Assembly: GCA_902810745.1 (NCBI GenBank)
Contig: CADDYW010000017.1
Location: forward strand, 1-59,846
Source of the DNA: Chloroflexota bacterium
GTDB taxonomy: Bacteria; Chloroflexota; UBA6077; FW602-bin22; CADDYW01
Length of the DNA: 59,846 nt
Direction: 5' to 3'
Shown here: positions 7,905 through 16,619 of the stretch, in pieces
How positions within the stretch are numbered: position 1 is the first letter of the stretch
Layout: each line of letters starts with the position of its first letter
Made by a program: the position numbers and the translations under genes
The notes under the pieces: model-generated
What the model was told of the DNA's origin: nothing
Seen by the model: only the letters and a program-made list of their open reading frames with translations
Databases searched by the model: none

Positions 7905-9320
7905 GTGATCGCGCCCCAGGTTTGCTCGCGACGCGCTATTCTGAAGCTCACCGGCCTCGGCCTTGCGGCCGGTTTCTTGCTCGTCGCCTGCGGCGGTAAC
8001 TCCGCGACGCCGACGCCGGCCGCGTCAGCTAGCAGCCAAGGCACGACAGCGAACCCGTCGGCCAGTCCCGCGGCCACCAGCACCCCGCCGACCGCAGCAA
8101 CAAACGCGGTCGGCGTTCCTTCGGCCACTCTGGTCTTCACCAGTAGCACGCTCGGTGGAATGGATAAGATCTATCCGCCACTGCTTGACCAATTCACCCA
8201 GGCGAATCCGAGCATCAAGGTGAACGGCGTCTACGGCGCCGCCAGTGTGCCCGATTACCAGACGAAGCTCCTGTTGATGATGTCCGGCGGCTCGCCGCCC
8301 GACGTGTACTGGGTCCACACCTACATCAGTCCGGGGCTGGCGGCATTGGGCGTGCCGCAGGACCTCACGGCATTCATCCAGAAAGATTCGTCGTTCCATC
8401 TCGACACGCTCTACCCCGCGTCGGTGAAGGACTTCCAGTTCCAGGGCAAGCAGGTAGGTCTACCGCGGGAAACGACGAGCACAGTGCTGGTCTACAACAA
8501 GGACCTGTTTAAGAAGGCCGGCGTGGATCTGCCCACTGCGGACTGGAAATGGGTCGATTACGAGCAGGCGGCGGAGAAGCTTACCTCCGGCAGCGGCCCC
8601 GGCAAGCAGTACGGCGCCGCCGGCTGGATCCAGGTTGGCTACATCTATTACTCGCTGATCAAGGTCTGGCAGGAGGGCGGCGACATCGTCGACGCCGACC
8701 GCACCAGGTACACGCTCGACCAGGACCCGGGAATCAAGGTCTACACCTGGATCAATAACCTGGTGCAGAAGGGCTGGCACCCGGCCACCGCAGAGGGCCA
8801 GGCGGGTGATCCGGCTACCCTCTTCAACACCGGCCGGGTCGGCATGATCCCATCGTTCTCGTCGTTCTCGTTTTATACCAACGCGAAGTTCGAGTGGGAT
8901 ATTCAGCATCTGCCGCACGATGGCAAGCAGGTAACGCGTACGGCCTCAGCCGGCCACTCGATGACCGCAGCCAGCAAGGCGCAGGACGCCGCGTGGAAGC
9001 TGATGGCCTTCCTGGCCGGCCCGACCGGCATGCAGTACTTCAGCGAAAAAGCTGGTCTCACTGTCGCCTACAAGAGCATTGCCGAGCAGGCGATCACACG
9101 CCTGGCTGGTAAACCACCTGCCAACCTGAAGATTGCGTTCGACGCCATGAGCTACGCACGGCCGGAACCGGTGGTTGGTGACTGGCTGGGCATCCACAAG
9201 ACCATTGCCAACGCACTGGAAGGCGTGTACGGCCCCGAGCACAAGCCCGTCAAGGACACGCTCACCGGCCTCGCTAGCCAGATCAACCAGCTGATCGTGG
9301 CCAAGCCCAAGGCGGGGTAG
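7905..9320 (+). CDS. ABC transporter substrate-binding lipoprotein (family 1, sugar type)
   Basis: Extracellular solute-binding protein of 471 residues that captures a sugar or oligosaccharide for the two permeases downstream. The N-terminus has a Tat-like SRRAILK motif (residues 8-14) and a lipobox ending at Cys29 (FLLVAC), followed by a Thr/Ala/Pro-rich linker, so it is a membrane-anchored lipoprotein. The body shows family-1 features (VPDYQTKLLLMMSGGSPPDV and, late in the protein, AWKLMAFLAGPTGMQYF). The GTG start is supported by GGAAGGGGG 6-7 bp upstream. The stop overlaps the next gene's start by one base. The ligand cannot be read from sequence. Confidence 0.92.
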   Translation: MIAPQVCSRRAILKLTGLGLAAGFLLVACGGNSATPTPAASASSQGTTANPSASPAATSTPPTAATNAVGVPSATLVFTSSTLGGMDKIYPPLLDQFTQANPSIKVNGVYGAASVPDYQTKLLLMMSGGSPPDVYWVHTYISPGLAALGVPQDLTAFIQKDSSFHLDTLYPASVKDFQFQGKQVGLPRETTSTVLVYNKDLFKKAGVDLPTADWKWVDYEQAAEKLTSGSGPGKQYGAAGWIQVGYIYYSLIKVWQEGGDIVDADRTRYTLDQDPGIKVYTWINNLVQKGWHPATAEGQAGDPATLFNTGRVGMIPSFSSFSFYTNAKFEWDIQHLPHDGKQVTRTASAGHSMTAASKAQDAAWKLMAFLAGPTGMQYFSEKAGLTVAYKSIAEQAITRLAGKPPANLKIAFDAMSYARPEPVVGDWLGIHKTIANALEGVYGPEHKPVKDTLTGLASQINQLIVAKPKAG

Positions 9321-10273
9321 TGCGGGGCAGCCCAATCACTTCTGCAACCGCGACTGGCGTCGGCATCCACCGGCGCTCGCGCTGGTCCACCCAGCGATGG
9401 CGTGACACTCGCGATGGGTATCTGTTTATTATGCCCTGGCTTCTGGGATATCTGCTCTGGACAGCTGGCCCGATGCTCGCATCGGTGGGCATGTCGCTGA
9501 CCGCCTGGAAGATCCTCGACACTCCCCGGTTCGTCGGCCTGGCCAACTTTGCTGCCCTGCTCCACGATCCGCTGATCGGCACGGCGTTGTACAACAGCGC
9601 GTTCTACGTCGCCATCGGGGTGCCGACCCATCTCGGCATCGCCCTGCTGATCGCGCTGCTGGTCAATCTGCGGCTGCGCGGCGTCGCCTTCTACCGCACC
9701 CTGTACTTTCTGCCATCGCTGATTCCCCTTGTCGCCAACTCGTTGCTGTGGGTCACCATCCTCAACACGGACTACGGTCTGGCGAACGTGCTGCTCACTC
9801 TGCTGCACCTGCCAGCCGTAAACTGGCTGCACGACCCGCGAATCGCGAAAGACTCGCTCATTCTGATGAGCTGGTGGGGCATCGGCGGGCAGATGGTGAT
9901 TTTGCTCGCCGGCCTCCGGAGTATCCCGGACCACCTGTATGACGCGGCGCAGATCGACGGGGCCGACTGGTGGGCACGCTTTCGCCAGGTGACCTTGCCG
10001 ATGCTCTCCCCGTCGATCTTCTTCAACCTGGTCATCGCGCTGATCGGCGCGTTCCAGGTCTTCACCCAGGCATACATTATGACCAGCGGCGGCCCGGAGA
10101 ACGCGACTCTTTTCTATGTGTACTATCTGTACAATGTCGCCTTTCAGAGTTTCGACATCGGCTACGCCTCGGCGATGGCTTGGCTGCTGTTCGTGATCGT
10201 TCTGGTTTTGACGCTGCTGCAATTGCGGGGCTCACGCATCTGGGTATTCTACGAGGCCGAACTCAAACGATGA
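9320..10273 (+). CDS. ABC sugar permease, MalF/UgpA type
   Basis: Inner-membrane permease of 317 residues with about six transmembrane helices, starting with PWLLGYLLWTAGPMLASVG. The EAA loop that docks on the ATPase is intact (DAAQIDGADWWARFRQVTLP). GTG 9320 overlaps the TAG of the binding-protein gene (TAGTG), implying coupled translation. It pairs with the next gene as a heterodimeric pore. No ATPase gene is present in the cassette. Confidence 0.92.
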   Translation: MRGSPITSATATGVGIHRRSRWSTQRWRDTRDGYLFIMPWLLGYLLWTAGPMLASVGMSLTAWKILDTPRFVGLANFAALLHDPLIGTALYNSAFYVAIGVPTHLGIALLIALLVNLRLRGVAFYRTLYFLPSLIPLVANSLLWVTILNTDYGLANVLLTLLHLPAVNWLHDPRIAKDSLILMSWWGIGGQMVILLAGLRSIPDHLYDAAQIDGADWWARFRQVTLPMLSPSIFFNLVIALIGAFQVFTQAYIMTSGGPENATLFYVYYLYNVAFQSFDIGYASAMAWLLFVIVLVLTLLQLRGSRIWVFYEAELKR

Positions 10274-11094
10274 AGTGGCTGCGCTATCTCTGGCACCTGC
10301 CCCTCGCCGGGGCGGGCCTGCTGCTCGTCGGGCCGTTTCTCTGGCTGGTGAGCACCTCCCTCAAACAGCCCGGCACCGAGTTCACCTTTCCGCCCGAACT
10401 GATTCCCTCGCCGATCGTCTGGAGCAACTACCTGGACGCGCTCTCGCAACAACCCTTCGGGTTGTACCTGCGTAATACTCTGATTATCGCCATCGGCGCC
10501 ACGCTCGGGACCGTTCTGACGGCCTCGCTCGCAGCCTTTGGCTTCGCGCGCATCCGGTTTCCCGGTCGCGACTGGCTCTTCGTTGTGCTGCTTTCCACGA
10601 TGATGCTCCCGGATATGGTGACTCTCATCCCCAAGTACGTCCTCTTCAGCAAGCTGCACTGGGTCAACACCTTCCTCCCGCTCATCGTGCCGTTCTGGTT
10701 CGGCGGCAGCGCCTTCAACGTCTTTCTGATCCGCCAGTTCTTCATGACGATTCCGTACGACCTGGACGAAGCAGCGCGGATCGATGGTGCGGGCAATTTG
10801 CAGATCTATGCGCGCATTCTCCTTCCGCTGTCGGTGCCGGCCCTGGCCACCGTGGCCATTTTCAGTATGGTTAATAACTGGAACGACTTTCTCAGCCCGC
10901 TGATCTATCTCAACACGCCGGATCGGTTCACGCTGGCGCTCGGCCTCCAGAATTACCAGACGCTGTACGGTACGCAGTGGGCCTGGTTGATGGCGGCAGC
11001 GATGACAATGATCGCGCCGATGATCGCGCTCTTTTTCAGCTTCCAGCGCTTCTTTATTGAAGGAGTGCAACTGACCGGCCTGGCCGGGCGATGA
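10270..11094 (+). CDS. ABC sugar permease, MalG/UgpE type
   Basis: Second membrane subunit, 274 residues. It begins at ATG 10270, which overlaps the preceding stop as ATGA. Features are the N-terminal GPFLWLVSTSLKQPG, six predicted helices, the EAA motif (EAARIDGAGNLQIYARILLP) and the family-typical C-terminus FFIEGVQLTGLAG. A longer open frame upstream exists, but the ATGA overlap and the family N-terminus support this start. Confidence 0.92.
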   Translation: MKWLRYLWHLPLAGAGLLLVGPFLWLVSTSLKQPGTEFTFPPELIPSPIVWSNYLDALSQQPFGLYLRNTLIIAIGATLGTVLTASLAAFGFARIRFPGRDWLFVVLLSTMMLPDMVTLIPKYVLFSKLHWVNTFLPLIVPFWFGGSAFNVFLIRQFFMTIPYDLDEAARIDGAGNLQIYARILLPLSVPALATVAIFSMVNNWNDFLSPLIYLNTPDRFTLALGLQNYQTLYGTQWAWLMAAAMTMIAPMIALFFSFQRFFIEGVQLTGLAGR

Positions 11095-11243
11095 GGGAGT
11101 GGGACGGAGAGGTTCGCGGCCTCCGTGGCATCGGTGCCTGGCCAGGACTTCTCGGGGGAAATTGGCGGCGGACGCCCCGCTCCGCCGTGTGGTGACCGGA
11201 ACCACCGGGTTATGTTCGCGTGCAATAAACAGGAGGATCATCT

Positions 11244-12377
11244 ATGGCAGCCACAGGAGTCGGCGAGGACAGACCATCCAGCTCGCTGCCGCGCCAGCGG
11301 CTCAGCATCATCGATTGCGACGTGCACAATGCCTTTCGGTCGTACACGGATCTGCTTCCCTATCTGCCCGACGTCTGGAAGCCCCGCGTCACCGAGGCAG
11401 GCTTTGGCGGCGTCGGCCCCGGCTACTTCAGTCCGGTCGGGGTCATGCGTCGCGACGCGCGGCCCGACGACGGTAGCCCGGAAGGCTCCGACCCCGACCT
11501 GACACGCCGCCAACTGTTCGACGCCTACGGGATCGAATACGGAATCCTCACCGGACAGGAGATTCTGCGCATCTCCACAATGACCGATCCGTACTACGCC
11601 GCAGCGCTGGCGCGTGCCTACAACGACTACCTGATCGAACGCTGGCTACCGCTCGACGACCGGTTTCTCGGAGCCATGATGGTCGCCACCCAGGACCCCG
11701 AAGAGGCGGCGAAGGAGATCGATCGGATCGGTGACCATCCCCGGATCGTCGAGGTAATGCTGGCCAGCGCCACCCGGGTGCCCTACGGGCAAAAGCTGTA
11801 CTGGCCAATCTACGAGGCCGCGGAGCGCCACGGCCTGCCGGTGGCGATCCATCCCGGTACTGAAGGCTCCGGGATCGCCAACCCGCCGACTGCCGCCGGT
11901 TACCCCAGCACGTATCTGGAATGGCATACGGATCTCTCCCAGAACTTTATGGCGCAGGCGGTGAGCCTGGTGTGCTGCGGCGTCTTCGTGCAGTTTCCGC
12001 AGCTCAGGTTCGTGCTGGTCGAAGGCGGCTTTGGCTGGCTACCGCACCTGATGTGGCGATTGGACAAGAACTACAAGGCACTGCGCTCCGAGGTGCCGTG
12101 GCTGACCCGCCTGCCCAGCGAGTATATCAAGGAGCACATTCGCCTGACGACCCAGCCGATCGAGGAGCCACCGAACCCGGATCACCTCCTCGAGATCTTC
12201 GAGATGATTGATGCTGAACGCACCCTGATGTTTTCCAGCGACTACCCGCACTGGGACTTTGACGATCCTTTCTGGGCCTTCCGTCATGTACCCGAAGACC
12301 TGAAGCGACGAATCTTCTCGGAGACCGCTCGGGAGTTGTACCGCCTACCCGCGCGGACGGAGGTCACCGGTGGCTAA
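11244..12377 (+). CDS. amidohydrolase family 2 metal-dependent hydrolase
   Basis: TIM-barrel hydrolase of 377 residues. It has the first-strand metal motif IIDCDVHNAF, a mid-protein His (AIHPGTEGSG) and the C-terminal FSSDYPHWDFDDP characteristic of the amidohydro_2 family, which hydrolyses or decarboxylates ring-derived acids and amides. The ATG has a strong AGGAGG 8 bp upstream. It follows the ABC permease by 150 bp and overlaps the Rieske gene by 8 bp, so the two are coupled. The pairing suggests catabolism of an imported or aromatic-type compound; the substrate is unknown. Confidence 0.88.
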   Translation: MAATGVGEDRPSSSLPRQRLSIIDCDVHNAFRSYTDLLPYLPDVWKPRVTEAGFGGVGPGYFSPVGVMRRDARPDDGSPEGSDPDLTRRQLFDAYGIEYGILTGQEILRISTMTDPYYAAALARAYNDYLIERWLPLDDRFLGAMMVATQDPEEAAKEIDRIGDHPRIVEVMLASATRVPYGQKLYWPIYEAAERHGLPVAIHPGTEGSGIANPPTAAGYPSTYLEWHTDLSQNFMAQAVSLVCCGVFVQFPQLRFVLVEGGFGWLPHLMWRLDKNYKALRSEVPWLTRLPSEYIKEHIRLTTQPIEEPPNPDHLLEIFEMIDAERTLMFSSDYPHWDFDDPFWAFRHVPEDLKRRIFSETARELYRLPARTEVTGG

Positions 12378-12723
12378 ATACGCAGTGGCGACGACGGCCG
12401 AGATTCCGCCAGGCGCACGCAAGATCGTCAAGGTCGCGGGCCGGGAGATCGGGGTGTTCAACCTGAATGGCACGTATTACGCCCTGAAGAACGTCTGCCC
12501 CCACCAGGGCGCACGGGTGTGTCTGGGGAAGGTCAGCGGTACCACGCTGCCTTCCAGAGTCGGCCAGTTTCACTACGGTCGGAGCGGGCAGATTCTTCGC
12601 TGTCCGTGGCACGGCTGGGAGTACGACCTCACGACCGGGCGCTCGGTTTTCGATCCGGGCGTCCAGGTCGTCACCTATCCGGTCACTGTCGAAGACGGTC
12701 AGGTGATCGTGAGCCTCCAATAG
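12370..12723 (+). CDS. Rieske [2Fe-2S] ferredoxin-like protein
   Basis: A 117-residue Rieske protein. The cluster ligands are visible as CPHQGA and CPWHGWEYD, the Cys-x-His and Cys-x-x-His pair. It probably carries electrons to an oxygenase or reductase. No oxygenase large subunit is encoded nearby, so its partner is elsewhere, or the protein serves the amidohydrolase pathway in another way. GTG 12370 lies inside the end of the amidohydrolase gene. It is slightly longer than bacterial NirD/BphF-type proteins because of the insert KVSGTTLPSRVGQFHYGRSG between the two ligand pairs, a form also seen in Actinobacteria and Chloroflexi. Confidence 0.9.
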   Translation: MAKYAVATTAEIPPGARKIVKVAGREIGVFNLNGTYYALKNVCPHQGARVCLGKVSGTTLPSRVGQFHYGRSGQILRCPWHGWEYDLTTGRSVFDPGVQVVTYPVTVEDGQVIVSLQ

Positions 12724-12962
12724 ATTCGATGACCTGGACGGCGTTGAGTTGGAGGGATTGGTCCTGGTGCCGGCGTCGGGGCGGGGGGACGATTTCCGCA
12801 CGGGCCGAATCGAAGACCAGTAGGGTAACGCTTTGTCATGTTGGGTGCTCTCCTGACGATGATGGGACTCAACCTTCAGGATAAATCCGAGCACCCAACC
12901 TCGCTCACTGATGTACGCAGCAATCTCTTATCAGCGAAATTGATCGCATCGTGCGCAGAAGT
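12724..12962. other. non-coding gap with an 11-bp inverted repeat, possible IS end
   Basis: The only structure I see is a perfect inverted repeat, GTTGGGTGCTC (12840-12850) and GAGCACCCAAC (12889-12899), around a 38-bp loop. On the minus strand the hairpin is followed at once by ATGACAAAGCGTTACCCTAC, which could encode MTKRYPT, the usual start of IS5/IS4-type transposases. No transposase-like sequence follows, so at most this is a fragment of an IS end. Confidence 0.35.
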
Positions 12963-14489
12963 TTAGGGCGAGGCCGGGAGTAGTCCCGCCAGGGAGGGAA
13001 TGACGACGAGGTCGCGCAGCTTCAGGGCCGTGAGCACGACCTGCTGGCCGGCTTGGGTGAGGTAGTACTTGTAGGTATGGCCGACCTTCTTGATCAGGCC
13101 GTGGACGTGGAGGCACTTGAGCAAACGCGACACCTGAGGACCGGAGCGGTTGGGCAAGACCTGACGCAAGGCGGCGTTGCGAAAGCCGCTGATCTGCCAC
13201 TCGCCCCGGGTCAGGGCGAGGAAGAGGGCGAGGTCGCTCGCGTCGAAGAGGTTGAAGCCGCGATAACTGCGCTCGTCGTGGCGGACCGGCTCGGCGAGCC
13301 GTTCGACCCGGTCGACCCCCGCCGCGGGATCAGCGAGGTCGGAGAGGAAAGCGAGATAACGCCGATTGGCGGCGACCAGCACCTCGCGCAGGGGAGCGAG
13401 GCTGTAGATCGTCTTCTGCATTGGGGCGAGCTTGGTCTCGGAGGTGCCGTCGTGGTGTTCCACCGTCCGGTGGTGGCGAAAGAAGGCGACGTCGTTGACG
13501 GTCGTCCCGATCCGCAGGACCAGGGCCTGCTTGTCATAGAGCTTGATGGCCACCGGTCCCATGTGGTGCTTGAGGCAGGCGCCCTGAATTCGGGTGTGGA
13601 AATCGTTGCCCAGCTCATCCCGGTCATTGCCGGTCAGCTTGCGGCCCAGGAAGGTGGCAACGTGATCCGGCTTGACTGCGTGGATCGCGGTGTGAACCAA
13701 TGTGTGGTAGAGGGGACGTAGGTCGGCCTGGCGGTGAAAGATGAGGTCGGTCGCATACTCGACCTGCATCAGGCTCCAGTGATAGGTGGTCCCGAACTGC
13801 GCTGCCACCGGGCAATAGCGGGTCGCCCAGCCATCCAGGGCGCGATGGAGCCGCTCGATCGGGAAGGCATCGGCCAGGGCCTGGGCCTGGGAGAAGTCGG
13901 CGATGGTGCGAAAGGTGTTGTCAAGTTGCTCGTAGGCGATGCCTTCCTGACGAAGCTGACCCGCCAACCAATTGTAGCCGTTACAGTAGAACTGGAGGCG
14001 GAACGGGGCCCAGGTCGGCACCCGCAGATAACAGAGGCCAAACTCCGGATCCAGGAAGTAGAAGGAGTAGTGGAGACACTTCCCGTCCTTGTAGCGCAGC
14101 GTGGTCTTCCCGCTGGCTTTGTCGTGCCAGGGCGTGAACGCCGGGCACGGTTCCATCGCCGAGAAGATGTGGACCAAGCCGGGCTGCGTGCCCCGCTGCG
14201 CCAGGATCCCCTGAATCCGCTCTTCCTTCCGAAAGGCCCCGACCGAGCGAATGAACTCAATCTCCAGGCCGTTCTCCCGGGCAATCTCCTCCGCATTGTG
14301 CCGGATCGCCTCGCGCAGCGGCTCGGCAAACTTCGGGTAATCGAAGAGACGCTGGCCATGCATGCGCAGGAAAGTCTCCATCCCCTCGGGAAAGCACACA
14401 TTGGTCAAGGTGCCGGTGATGACGATCCGATCATAGCAGGAGAGGACGCCTGCGATCTGCGCGGCATAACGATCGGTCAGCAAAGCCAT
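12963..14489 (-). CDS. 508-residue protein of a multicopy family of unknown function, mobile-element-like
   Basis: It begins MALLTDRYAAQIAGVLSCYD and contains RIVITGTLTNVCFPEGM, GLVHIFSAMEPC, KCLHYSFYFLDPEFGLCYLR and RVPTWAPFRLQFYCNGYNWL. I recall near-identical proteins occurring in many copies in environmental genomes with no assigned function, sometimes labelled MarR-like from the C-terminal winged-helix stretch (SRLLKCLHVHGLIKKVGHTY). The many conserved His, Cys, Tyr and Trp residues in the first half suggest an enzyme. ATG 14489 has AGGGAGAG 8 bp upstream. It lies alone between the Rieske gene and the Gabija pair. I saw no inverted repeats at its borders. It could be an uncharacterised transposase-like protein. 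Confidence 0.8.
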   Translation of the reverse strand: MALLTDRYAAQIAGVLSCYDRIVITGTLTNVCFPEGMETFLRMHGQRLFDYPKFAEPLREAIRHNAEEIARENGLEIEFIRSVGAFRKEERIQGILAQRGTQPGLVHIFSAMEPCPAFTPWHDKASGKTTLRYKDGKCLHYSFYFLDPEFGLCYLRVPTWAPFRLQFYCNGYNWLAGQLRQEGIAYEQLDNTFRTIADFSQAQALADAFPIERLHRALDGWATRYCPVAAQFGTTYHWSLMQVEYATDLIFHRQADLRPLYHTLVHTAIHAVKPDHVATFLGRKLTGNDRDELGNDFHTRIQGACLKHHMGPVAIKLYDKQALVLRIGTTVNDVAFFRHHRTVEHHDGTSETKLAPMQKTIYSLAPLREVLVAANRRYLAFLSDLADPAAGVDRVERLAEPVRHDERSYRGFNLFDASDLALFLALTRGEWQISGFRNAALRQVLPNRSGPQVSRLLKCLHVHGLIKKVGHTYKYYLTQAGQQVVLTALKLRDLVVIPSLAGLLPASP

Positions 14490-14831
14490 CGAAGCACTCT
14501 CCCTGCGTCCCCACCCGCTTGAAGGAGGAAATCAACCACGTCCAAGAATACACTTATTTTGGTTTCGGCTTCGCCGAGTTAGGAGACAAAGAAGGCCATC
14601 CACGCCGCGACGGACATCAGCGCATCCACCATGTGCGAGGAGGTAAGCGCGCCAGCCACCGGAGCCTCATCGCGCGACGGGCCTGATGATGATGGCCTCA
14701 TCCGCGCTGGGCCTGTGTGGTAGTAGCCGTCGCTGAATGCCGCAGCACTCTTGGCGGCGCACGGGGTTCGCTATCCGCGCGGAGAGCCCTGTGCTTGCAT
14801 CCCGGACGGTTCCTGTAGGCGCGACAATCTC
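14490..14831. other. gap without recognisable gene
   Basis: A stretch of 342 bp between the start of the 508-residue gene and the end of GajB. It holds the ribosome site of the former gene. Beyond that I see only low-complexity GATGATGATGG-like sequence near 14686 and no coding frame, RNA or repeat I can support. Confidence 0.4.
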
Positions 14832-16619
14832 TCACCTCCTCCATGGCTGGATCAAGTCTGCCGGTATCTCATCCAGGAATACCGATCGTGGGCAGCCGTC
14901 CACGCGGGTAAACACGACGCGATGTGTGCTCCGGGTCAGCGCCACGTAGAAGTTGCGCCGGGCCTCATACAATAGCTGTGCCTTGCTGTGCTGCGCCTTG
15001 GGGATCCAGGGGACAAGCTCCTTGGTGCAGAATGGTAGAATGACGGTGTCGAATTCCAACCCCTTCGCGTTGTAGGTCGTCATCACCTTGACCGCCTGCT
15101 CGGACCGCAGCACCGCCGCCTCGAGGCGCGGCCATTCCAGCAGGACGAAGCTCGCCAGTTGTGCGCTGCTCGCTGGCTCCTCGTCGGCTACCGCCTGCGC
15201 GAGCATCTGCCCGAACCGCTTGAGTCTCGCCGCTACCCCTGCAGGCACATCACTACCCGCGAAGGTCCCGAGCGCGAGTTGATCGACCAAGATGGTGTAT
15301 AGCCGCTCCGGCGGAGCTTGTGACGCGGCGGCAACGGCGCGCCCGATTGCACCCTCGTCAACCCACGACCGCCCCGCGGCCTCGTTGGCTTTATCAACGA
15401 CCCTGGCCACCTGCAGGGGTCGCTCCGGGTTCGCCAGGCCGGTCAAGCAGGCGCGCACCACCCGGACCACGGGGCAACGCTCCATCTCATCCGAGCCAAT
15501 GTAGACATATGTGATCCCGCGCGCGTCGAAGGTGGCGCAGAGTCGAAAGAACTTGAAGCGATGGGGAGCCAGGATGGCTATGCTTCCGAGATCCGTTCCA
15601 CTCCGGCGGCAGTATTCGATGACATCACAGATAACCTCGAGTTCGTCTGCCTCGTCGCGCGCGGTCGCCTCCCAGAGCTCGCCTTCAGTATGGGATACCA
15701 GCGATCGGAGATCCCGCGCCGCCCGCTCGCGATCCGGATTGTTGCCGATCACGGCCGATGCGGCCCGCACGATCCACGGCGGGCAGCGGTAGTTCCCGCC
15801 GAGGCTCACCACCTCCGCCCGGAATCGGTCTTCGAACTCCTTGAGGTTCTCCGGCCGTGCGTCGCGCCAGGCGTAGATCATCTGGTCGGCATCCGCCACG
15901 CCGAAGATGCGCACCGCGCTGTCATCCACGAGGATCCCGAGCAGGTCCATCTGGATCTGATTCGTGTCCTGCAACTCGTCCACGAGGACGTGCCGGAAGC
16001 TATCCTGCACGATGCGCCGGACGGCGGCGTGCTCGCGCAGCAGCCGCAGCGCGTCGAGGAGGAGATCGTCGAAGTCGCGCAGCCCGGCATCACGCAGACG
16101 CCGCTGGTAGGCATCGGCCAGGGGGATGAAGCTCTCAGCTCGACGGTCGACGTCGTCGGGGAGCGGGCGCCGCCCCTTCTGGGCAGAGATCGCCCCCAGG
16201 ACGCTCCGGATGTTGACGTTGCGCATACCGAACTCGCTGGCGAGTTCAGCCACCAGCGTCTCAGCATCGGCCGGTGGGATGACACCGGCGGTCCGGGGCC
16301 AGCCGAGGAGATGGCCGTACGAGCGCAGCAGCATCTGGGAGAACTGATGGAAGTTCCCCGCCCAGACGCGATGGCTGGGCACGTTGCCAAGGTCGGGGCT
16401 CCTCAGGCGCGTACGCAGCTGGCGGGCGGCCTCGACGGTGAAGGTCAGGCAGCAGACCCGCCACGACTCGCCAGGTGAGAGCCGGAGACGATACGCGGCG
16501 ACATTGGTGAGCAGGCGCGTCTTCCCCGAACCCGGGCCGGCCAGGACCAGCAGGTTTGCGCTGGACGCCTCAGCGACCCGCCGCTGCTCCTCATCGAGAT
16601 TCCGCCGGAGGATCTCCAT
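14832..16619 (-). CDS. gajB: GajB-like UvrD/Rep superfamily helicase (Gabija system)
   Basis: Superfamily 1 helicase of 595 residues. Seen motifs: Walker A LVLAGPGSGKT, the Q-motif-like LDEEQRRVAE just before it, Walker B LVDELQDTNQIQMDLL, the ADQMIYAWRDA motif III, TYNAKGLEFDTVILP, and YVALTRSTHRVVF (motif VI). ATG 16619 overlaps the 3' end of the GajA-like gene by 29 bp. A longer open frame upstream lacks family sequence. In Gabija the helicase works with GajA to sense and cut invader DNA when nucleotide pools fall. The alternative is a repair helicase, but fixed linkage with an OLD nuclease favours Gabija. Confidence 0.85.
   Translation of the reverse strand: MEILRRNLDEEQRRVAEASSANLLVLAGPGSGKTRLLTNVAAYRLRLSPGESWRVCCLTFTVEAARQLRTRLRSPDLGNVPSHRVWAGNFHQFSQMLLRSYGHLLGWPRTAGVIPPADAETLVAELASEFGMRNVNIRSVLGAISAQKGRRPLPDDVDRRAESFIPLADAYQRRLRDAGLRDFDDLLLDALRLLREHAAVRRIVQDSFRHVLVDELQDTNQIQMDLLGILVDDSAVRIFGVADADQMIYAWRDARPENLKEFEDRFRAEVVSLGGNYRCPPWIVRAASAVIGNNPDRERAARDLRSLVSHTEGELWEATARDEADELEVICDVIEYCRRSGTDLGSIAILAPHRFKFFRLCATFDARGITYVYIGSDEMERCPVVRVVRACLTGLANPERPLQVARVVDKANEAAGRSWVDEGAIGRAVAAASQAPPERLYTILVDQLALGTFAGSDVPAGVAARLKRFGQMLAQAVADEEPASSAQLASFVLLEWPRLEAAVLRSEQAVKVMTTYNAKGLEFDTVILPFCTKELVPWIPKAQHSKAQLLYEARRNFYVALTRSTHRVVFTRVDGCPRSVFLDEIPADLIQPWRR

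Noticed and set aside
12900..14600. terminal inverted repeats around the 508-residue gene
   Set aside because: Flanks compared in both orientations show no convincing match. The only inverted repeat (12840-12899) lies on one side.
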